Source: Methanoculleus sp.
GTDB lineage: Archaea > Halobacteriota > Methanomicrobia > Methanomicrobiales > Methanoculleaceae
NCBI GenBank assembly: GCA_023230425.1
Contig: JALNXI010000001.1
Location: forward strand, 1-43,478
Length of the DNA stretch: 43,478 bases
Reading direction: 5' to 3'
Shown here: positions 38,149 through 43,478 of the stretch, piece by piece
Position numbering within the stretch: the stretch's first letter is position 1
Layout of the letters: every line of letters starts with the position of its first letter
Program-made: the position numbers and the translations under genes
The notes under the pieces: model-generated
Told to the model about the DNA's origin: nothing
Seen by the model: the letters and a program-made list of their open reading frames with translations, nothing else
Database searches by the model: none

Positions 38149-40737
38149 ATGCGAGATAAACGGACAACGAAGCTTCTAATCGCAGTGTTCCTGATCGTCG
38201 GGCTCGTCCCGATCGTCGGGGCACTCGAGACGACCCCCACCACGATTGTCGCGGCAAGCGACAGTAGTGCGGCCGATAAAGCAGCGGCTGCCTACGTCTG
38301 TGACGGGGTCAATGATCATGTGGAGATTCAGGCAGCACTGAATGCCCTGCCATCATCCGGCGGTGTTGTCCTCCTGACCAGCGGCACATACAACTGTGCA
38401 GGGATCATTGCTCCCAAAGCAGGCTCGACTCTCAAGGGGGAAGGTGAATCGGAGACATTCCTGAAATTCACCCGCGATGGACGCATCAACGTCGACCGCG
38501 AGTACATCACGCTGGACGGGTTCCACGTCCAGGGGAGCGGCTACAGCAGCGGCGTCAAGTGGCTCGGTGTGATGACCATCCGGGCAAGCCATGCGAAGCT
38601 CCATAACATCACGGGAACCGCGGATGCAAGCATTCAGGCGGTCTACCTCCTGGTCCATGATCCGACCGTCTATGCGCCGACGCTCCAGGATATCGAGTTC
38701 ATCAACTGCAGGGCCGTGGATACCGGGACGTATGGATTCCTCCACAACGCCTGGGGAACGACGAACAAGGTGATCAAGGACGTTCGCTATGAGAACTGTG
38801 CGGCGATCAACTGCGGCAAGTACGGGGCGTTCAACCCCTGGATCACCGGGTTTGACTTTGCGGAGTTGAACGACATGGATGGCCTCCGCGTGAAGAACTG
38901 CCTTGCTGAAGGCACCCTGGAGTCCGGGTTCCACTTCGAGTTCGATCCCAAAGTGACGAACGCCGTCCTTGAGAACTGCGTGAGCCGGAACAACGGGCAG
39001 AAAGCCTTCCCGGCAAGGGCCTACAACCCGAACGACATGTCGACGCACTACTTCGGGTGCGGCTACTACGCCCCGAACGCTGACGTGACGTTCATCAACT
39101 GCACGGCAGAAGGGAACTCCATGAACGGGTTCTACACGACGAACGGCGGCAAACTCTACAACTGCGTCGAGAAGGACACCGGCATCGGGAGGACCGATTT
39201 CTCCTATCGGGTGCCGGCCGGCTACTACAGCGTCCCGACCCGCTCGGTCAACCCCTCCACAGTGATGGAGAACTGCACGAGCATCACCTCGCGCGCCTAC
39301 GGCCTCCAGGTCGATCTCGCGAACAACGTGAAGATCCGGAACTTCCACCTGATCGACCCGGTCGGGTACAAGGGTAAGGGTTCCAGCCTCGGCGGCACGA
39401 ACGGCCAGTTTGACAACTCCGAGGTGAGCATCTATGCATCGGGCAACCGCGTGGAGACGCTCGTATGGGCGAAGGAGAACATGAACACCGTCTTCTCCGG
39501 ACAGATCGTCTCCGATGCCGCAAAGCCGTTCGTTGTTGAGGGCTACAGAACCAAGAATGTCCTCGTGAAGGATATGGAGATCGTCTCCAGCACACTTCCT
39601 GCCGGTTCCGCTGGTGTGACCATCGTGGGCACGGTTCCGGCCGGTCAGGCGACTCTCCAGAACGTGAAGGTGGTCTCCACCGGCTTGCCGGTGCCGACCC
39701 CGACCGTTCCGGCTCCCGTTCCGACCCCCACAACGCCGGCTCCCTCCGGAAAGCCGGACCTTGTGGTGACCGACATCTCCTGGGACCCGGCAAGCCCGGC
39801 CCCCGGGAGTGCGGTGACGCTCCGGGCCACGATCAAGAACCAGGGTGATGCCCCCACGCCTGCGGGTGTGAGGCACGGCGTCCTCTTCACGTTCGATGAC
39901 GGCGCCGCCGGTCCCGGTGTCTGGTCCGACACCCATACCGCGTCCATCGCTCCGGGTGCATGGGTTACGCTGACCGCGAACGGCGGCTCGACCGGTGCAA
40001 CCTGGAAGGCGATTGAGGGCACCCACACCGTGAAGGCCAACGTGGACGATCTCAACCGGATCGCCGAGAGCGACGAGGCAAACAACGTCAAGAGCGAGCA
40101 GATCACGGTCTCGAAGGCTGTGTCCACTCCGGCGCCGACCCCGACGCCCACCCCCACAACACCGGCTCCCTCCGGGAAACCGGATCTTGTGGTGACCGAC
40201 ATCTCCTGGGACCCGGCAACCCCGGCTCCCGGGGGTGCGGTGACGCTCCGGGCCACGGTCAAGAACCAGGGTACTGCTCCCACGCCTGCTGGCGTGAAGC
40301 ACGGCGTCCTCTTCACGTTCGATGACGGTGCCGCCGGTCCCGGTGTCTGGTCCGACACCCACACCGCGTCCATCGCCGCGGGTGCATCGGTCACCCTGAC
40401 CGCCAGCGGCGGCTCGGCCGGTGCAACCTGGAAGGCGATTGAGGGCACCCACATCGTGAAGGCCAACGTGGACGATGTCAACCGGATTGCAGAGAGCGAT
40501 GAGAACAACAACGTTATGAGTAAGGAGATCGTCGCCGGAACCCGGCCGGCTCCCGTCAGGGGAGACCTCAACGGAGATGGCAGCGTTGACTGGGCCGACG
40601 TGACGATCGTTGCCGAGATGGCGCAGGGAACTACTAAATCCAATGCCGTTGCCGATTTCGATGGAAACGGCACCGTGGACTGGAAGGATGTTGCTCTGCT
40701 TGCCGACTTCTTCTTCGGCAGAACTTCTTCTCTCTAA
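38149..40737 (+). CDS. Exported beta-helix protein with CARDB pair and dockerin
   Basis: An 862-residue surface protein. A signal peptide covers about residues 1-25 (KLLIAVFLIVGLVPIVGA). Residues 30-530 are a right-handed parallel beta-helix (pectin-lyase-like/NosD type), with recurrent short rungs such as FINCRAVDTGTYGFLHN, YENCAAINCGKYGAF, LENCVSRNNGQ and FINCTAEGNSMNGFYTTNGG, many with N-C pairs. Two PT-rich linkers separate two near-identical CARDB domains (about 535-655 and 675-795; KPDLVVTDISWDPA...ATWKAIEGTH). The C-terminus (805-860) holds two EF-hand-like loops, DLNGDGSVDWADV and DFDGNGTVDWKDV, the pattern of a type I dockerin. The domain may bind a carbohydrate or a cohesin-bearing protein. 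No catalytic residues were identified. Confidence 0.9.
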   Translation: MRDKRTTKLLIAVFLIVGLVPIVGALETTPTTIVAASDSSAADKAAAAYVCDGVNDHVEIQAALNALPSSGGVVLLTSGTYNCAGIIAPKAGSTLKGEGESETFLKFTRDGRINVDREYITLDGFHVQGSGYSSGVKWLGVMTIRASHAKLHNITGTADASIQAVYLLVHDPTVYAPTLQDIEFINCRAVDTGTYGFLHNAWGTTNKVIKDVRYENCAAINCGKYGAFNPWITGFDFAELNDMDGLRVKNCLAEGTLESGFHFEFDPKVTNAVLENCVSRNNGQKAFPARAYNPNDMSTHYFGCGYYAPNADVTFINCTAEGNSMNGFYTTNGGKLYNCVEKDTGIGRTDFSYRVPAGYYSVPTRSVNPSTVMENCTSITSRAYGLQVDLANNVKIRNFHLIDPVGYKGKGSSLGGTNGQFDNSEVSIYASGNRVETLVWAKENMNTVFSGQIVSDAAKPFVVEGYRTKNVLVKDMEIVSSTLPAGSAGVTIVGTVPAGQATLQNVKVVSTGLPVPTPTVPAPVPTPTTPAPSGKPDLVVTDISWDPASPAPGSAVTLRATIKNQGDAPTPAGVRHGVLFTFDDGAAGPGVWSDTHTASIAPGAWVTLTANGGSTGATWKAIEGTHTVKANVDDLNRIAESDEANNVKSEQITVSKAVSTPAPTPTPTPTTPAPSGKPDLVVTDISWDPATPAPGGAVTLRATVKNQGTAPTPAGVKHGVLFTFDDGAAGPGVWSDTHTASIAAGASVTLTASGGSAGATWKAIEGTHIVKANVDDVNRIAESDENNNVMSKEIVAGTRPAPVRGDLNGDGSVDWADVTIVAEMAQGTTKSNAVADFDGNGTVDWKDVALLADFFFGRTSSL
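39751..40530 (+). repeat. Tandem CARDB repeat within the dockerin gene
   Basis: Two units, about 39751-40110 and 40171-40530, are nearly identical at the nucleotide level (for example cggatcttgtggtgaccgac against the corresponding ccggaccttgtggtgaccga). The similarity is higher than for old duplicates and suggests a recent duplication or ongoing gene conversion. Confidence 0.85.
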
Positions 40738-40949
40738 CGTCTGTACCGGGAGCACGGGGATAACCCCTTCCCGCCTTCTTTTACCGCGGCCGCCACCCCA
40801 TACTCCGGCTGTGCGGCCCGTGGAGATCTTCTACCTGAAAATTCTCTCCTGTTTTGGTGAACACCGCCTGAGGCCGTGCCGGGCAGCACGGCGCGGAAGA
40901 GTTTCTCCCGCTGGCTCTGCAACCCCGGAGGGGCCGGAGCGGTGGATAC

Positions 40950-40959
40950 ATCTATATAG
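40950..40959 (+). promoter_or_regulatory. TATA box of the flippase gene
   Basis: The sequence atctatatag is centred about 28 nt before the ATG at 40983, giving a leader of at most a few bases. Confidence 0.6.
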
Positions 40960-40982
40960 GTGTCACCAGATAGTGGCGGCCG

Positions 40983-42224
40983 ATGGCAGTAGCACTCCCC
41001 AAAAACTTCAGCGAGGTCAGGCAGCACTTACAGGAGCCGCTTATCAGGAACTCGTTCTTCATCATGGCGTCATCGTTCGCCGCAGCGGGGTTTGGATTCT
41101 TCTTCTGGATGATTGCAGCCCGGTTCTATTCACAGGCAGACGTGGGCATCGCAACCGCTCTGATGTCGTCCATGGGGCTCCTCATCCTCATCTCCCGGCT
41201 CGGCCTGGACCAGTCGGTGATCCGGTTCTTTCCCCTGCGCGACAAGAACAAGGTGCTCGGAACTGCCATCCTCGTGCCGACAGCAGTGGCGCTCGGTGCG
41301 GGGCTGGTCTTCATCGCCGTGGTCGATGTCGTATCCCCTGAGCTCACGGTTGTCAGAACGGTCGCGCCGCTCTATCTCATCTTCCTCGGAGCCTACTCCG
41401 TCACCTGGGTCCTCGAGGGTGCGTTCAACGCCATGCGGAAGTCGGAACACTATTTCATCCTGAACCTGCTCTACGGGTCGAGGATCCTCTTCCTCGTCCC
41501 CCTGGTCTTCCTTGGGGCAATGGGCATCTTCAGTGCCTTCGGTCTCTCGTTCGTCCTCGGGCTCATCCTCGCCCTCGTCCTGCTTGCCCGATGTTCGGTA
41601 CGGCCTGCACTGGGTGTGGACCGCGTCTTCCTCCGGGAAGCATGGCAGTTTTCCGCCGGCGCATACATCGCCGGGATACTGATGTCCGCTCCGAACATGG
41701 TCATCCCGATCATGGTACTCCACGTGCTCGGGGCCGAGAGTACCGCCAACTACTACATCACCTACGCGATCGTCTCGATACTCTTCATGATCCCCTATGC
41801 GTTCACGACCTCACTCTTCGTCGAGGGAAGCCACGGAGGGGAGATGAAGAAGAGCGTGCTCCGGACGCTCGCGAGCATGTTCGCCCTGCTCATACCCGCA
41901 ATCATCGGGCTCTCTCTCTTCGGGGAGCAGATCCTCAACCTGATCGGCAAGGACTACGTCGAAGGGATAGCCCTGCTCCAGGTGCTCGCGCTATCTGCCA
42001 TATTCGTCTCTGTCTGCCAGACCTTCATATCCATTGCAAAGGTCAGGAACGACATCCGGAGCCTTATAACCCTCAGCGGATTCGTCAGTGTCGCCCTGCT
42101 CGGGCTCGGCTACACCCTGATGCACCGGTTTGGCCTCATCGGTATGGGGTATGCGTGGCTCGGCACGTATGTGGCGGGCACGCTCCTCGTTGGCGTGATC
42201 CTGAAGAAGAAAGGGTGGATATAA
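40983..42224 (+). CDS. Oligosaccharide flippase family membrane protein
   Basis: A 413-residue integral membrane protein with about twelve hydrophobic segments and a polar N-terminus (ALPKNFSEVRQHLQEPLIRNSFFIMASSFAAAGFGFFFW). It belongs by pattern to the Wzx-like polysaccharide flippase family (MOP superfamily), which moves lipid-linked sugars across the membrane. Conserved early segments such as YSQADVGIATALMSSMGLLILISRLGLDQSVIRFFP are typical. In archaea such proteins serve N-glycosylation or surface polysaccharide. The substrate is unknown. The next gene, on the opposite strand, is a membrane protein of the DUF2206 kind, so a glycan or surface role is plausible for the pair. Confidence 0.88.
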   Translation: MAVALPKNFSEVRQHLQEPLIRNSFFIMASSFAAAGFGFFFWMIAARFYSQADVGIATALMSSMGLLILISRLGLDQSVIRFFPLRDKNKVLGTAILVPTAVALGAGLVFIAVVDVVSPELTVVRTVAPLYLIFLGAYSVTWVLEGAFNAMRKSEHYFILNLLYGSRILFLVPLVFLGAMGIFSAFGLSFVLGLILALVLLARCSVRPALGVDRVFLREAWQFSAGAYIAGILMSAPNMVIPIMVLHVLGAESTANYYITYAIVSILFMIPYAFTTSLFVEGSHGGEMKKSVLRTLASMFALLIPAIIGLSLFGEQILNLIGKDYVEGIALLQVLALSAIFVSVCQTFISIAKVRNDIRSLITLSGFVSVALLGLGYTLMHRFGLIGMGYAWLGTYVAGTLLVGVILKKKGWI

Positions 42225-42378
42225 CTCATCATCCGCACCGGTGCAGGCCCCGGGCAGTATCCTCTCCGTTGCGAGGATAACTCCCGGTCACAAGAGTTTG
42301 TCTCCCCACGCCTATTCTGGTGGGAAGTTCCCGCGGATGCACGTCGCCTGGGGTCCAACCGCCACCGCCGTCCGCTCT

Positions 42379-43478
42379 TCACCGGTAGTAGACGACGGAA
42401 CCGGCATTATCGTAGATCCGATTCTGGTCCCGGACGAATCGTCCGGCATCGGCATAGGCCGCCGCAGTGACTGCGTGCTCCTGCACCTCGATCCGAACAC
42501 TCTCTTTTACGACATTATATGTACCGAAATACAGGTAGGAGTTCGGCTCCACCAGTGACGCATTTGCCGGGAGGTACCGCTGATGGTCCGGGTCGAATCC
42601 CAGCAGGAGCCACCAGCGTGTGCCGTCGACGTAGATGGGGCGCCCGCTCCCTTCGGAAAAGAGCCATTTTGCTCCTTGCACTTCTTTGCCGTTGAAGACC
42701 GGCTTATCCCCGGTGGTTTCAAGCGCCATCGATGTCGGGCTGTCATCCACGACCTGGTAGATGAGGCCGGTGTTGAAGAGGAAGAACACGACGAAGAATG
42801 CCGATAACATCTGATAAGCCGTTCCCATGAACGGAACGGCTCTGGCCGCGCGGATCCTCCCGGCTACTGCCTCGTAGAGCGCTATGCCGCCGATGATCGC
42901 GAACGGGGCAAGGAAGATCAGGGTGATGTGGTAGAGCCGGCTGGTGTTGAGCGAGCTTGCGAAGAACGGGACGATGATGCCGGCCACGTTGATGAGGAGG
43001 AAGACGAGCGAGACGGCGAGGTACTCGGGCTCGATGCGCCACCGTTCGCGCCTCGTGAGGGTTGCAAGCAGTCCCACAGCGATGAGCCCCTGGGTTGCGA
43101 TATGGACGACCTTTGCCAGGCTGTGCAGGGGTGTGATGGACTGGCTGGTGAGGATATGCATCCCCTGAACTGTTGTCGGGTTGAAGGACTCTGCAAAGAG
43201 GGTAGTTACTATCTTATCCCCGATACCGGCGATGGTAGCAAACGCCGTGCCTTCGGCTACCGTCGAGTACCAGAGATAGGTGAGGATGGCAAAGACGAGG
43301 ATGTAAGGGAGGACGAGCGTCCGGATCCGTGGTTGGGGGGTGGTTCCCTGCGGGGCGAGCGGGTCGTGCATCAGGGTGCCTGACACCCCGCGGAGTCTCT
43401 CCCGTATGCCGGCCGGCAGGTATTCCGGGAAGACGAGCAACAGCCATGCCGGTATGAGCGAGAAGAGGTAGATGTACG
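42379..43478 (-). CDS. DUF2206-like membrane protein (5' end outside window)
   Basis: The 3' part of a longer gene: the frame is open to the window edge (43478), continuing upstream with residues such as IYLFSLIPAWLLLVFPEY, so the N-terminal part is missing and a TTG at 43440 is not the start. The visible about 365 residues hold seven or so hydrophobic segments, then an outer domain of about 130 residues (IYQVVDDSPTSMALETTGDKPVFNGKEVQGAKWLFSEGSG... to AGSVVYYR). The pattern of multiple membrane segments with a soluble C-terminal domain resembles DUF2206 proteins, found next to glycosyltransferases and flippases in methanogens. The function is unknown. Stop at 42379-42381. Confidence 0.75.
   Translation of the reverse strand, partial: YIYLFSLIPAWLLLVFPEYLPAGIRERLRGVSGTLMHDPLAPQGTTPQPRIRTLVLPYILVFAILTYLWYSTVAEGTAFATIAGIGDKIVTTLFAESFNPTTVQGMHILTSQSITPLHSLAKVVHIATQGLIAVGLLATLTRRERWRIEPEYLAVSLVFLLINVAGIIVPFFASSLNTSRLYHITLIFLAPFAIIGGIALYEAVAGRIRAARAVPFMGTAYQMLSAFFVVFFLFNTGLIYQVVDDSPTSMALETTGDKPVFNGKEVQGAKWLFSEGSGRPIYVDGTRWWLLLGFDPDHQRYLPANASLVEPNSYLYFGTYNVVKESVRIEVQEHAVTAAAYADAGRFVRDQNRIYDNAGSVVYYR

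Noticed and set aside
38353..40755. An 800-codon open frame on the minus strand
   Set aside because: It mirrors the dockerin gene; the plus strand has the signal peptide, domain repeats and calcium loops. The antisense product is Gly/Arg/Val/His-rich without motifs.
1..43478. CRISPR arrays, tRNA or rRNA genes
   Set aside because: No regularly spaced short repeats were seen, and no T-loop-like sequences with matching arms or rRNA signatures were noticed in the intergenic regions. A covariance-model search would be needed to exclude a tRNA fully.

Overview
The window is a stretch of a euryarchaeal chromosome. Archaeal ribosomal proteins (S19e, L21e, L31e, L39e, LX), RNA polymerase subunit Rpo4, aIF6, RNase P component 4, Pus10/TrmY, prefoldin alpha and SRP54/FtsY exclude a bacterium. 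The high GC content, bacterial-type MutS/MutL and exonuclease VII, PAS histidine kinase and PT-rich surface proteins point to a methanogen of the order Methanomicrobiales, of a Methanoculleus-like kind. That placement is inference from gene content, not from a search.

Layout. (1) 1-3443: the 3' end of an ISAzo13-like insertion sequence, then four tandem copies of one lipoprotein family; the first has lost its start and promoter to the IS, the other three each carry their own TATA box. (2) 3492-6346, minus: leuC-leuD-leuB, serving leucine or coenzyme B (2-oxosuberate) synthesis. (3) 6493-10865, plus: mutS-mutL. (4) 10866-16180: an accessory zone with two small ORFs, a PsbP-like anchored protein, a membrane-anchored Lon-like (S16) protease, a MATE transporter, a probable tnpB remnant, a YkgJ-type cysteine-cluster protein and a GC-rich hairpin repeat. 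(5) 16181-26799, minus: one long, tightly packed information-processing array (HemK2-type methyltransferase, KsgA, DUF655, Rpo4, L21e, Pus10, TrmY, SRP54, FtsY, prefoldin alpha, LX, aIF6, L31e, L39e, a PP-loop ATPase, PDCD5, S19e, YhbY, Rnp4), preceded by a good TATA box. (6) 26875-33107: purN, a CNNM/CBS membrane protein, a sugar-isomerase-like TIM barrel, divergent xseA-xseB, and a three-PAS histidine kinase. (7) 33269-37294: small conserved archaeal genes (two-TM protein, DUF371, HVO_0476-type zinc finger, thioredoxin-like, anchored FKBP-like), hsp20 and a CBS-ParB protein. (8) 37295-43478: a repeat-bearing intergenic region, a large exported beta-helix/CARDB/dockerin protein, a lipid-linked-glycan type flippase and a DUF2206-like membrane protein cut by the window end.

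How the genes fit together. The minus-strand array couples rRNA and tRNA modification, ribosomal proteins, nascent-chain targeting (SRP54/FtsY) and transcription. Pus10 and TrmY act in sequence on tRNA position 54 and overlap by 22 bp. Many single genes (lipoproteins, MATE, xseA, two-TM protein, flippase) have TATA boxes 24-28 nt before the start codon, so their mRNAs are probably leaderless, whereas operon-internal genes use Shine-Dalgarno sites. The two ends of the window (lipoprotein array; dockerin protein, flippase and DUF2206 protein) are cell-surface regions. I saw no rRNA, tRNA, CRISPR array or prophage.
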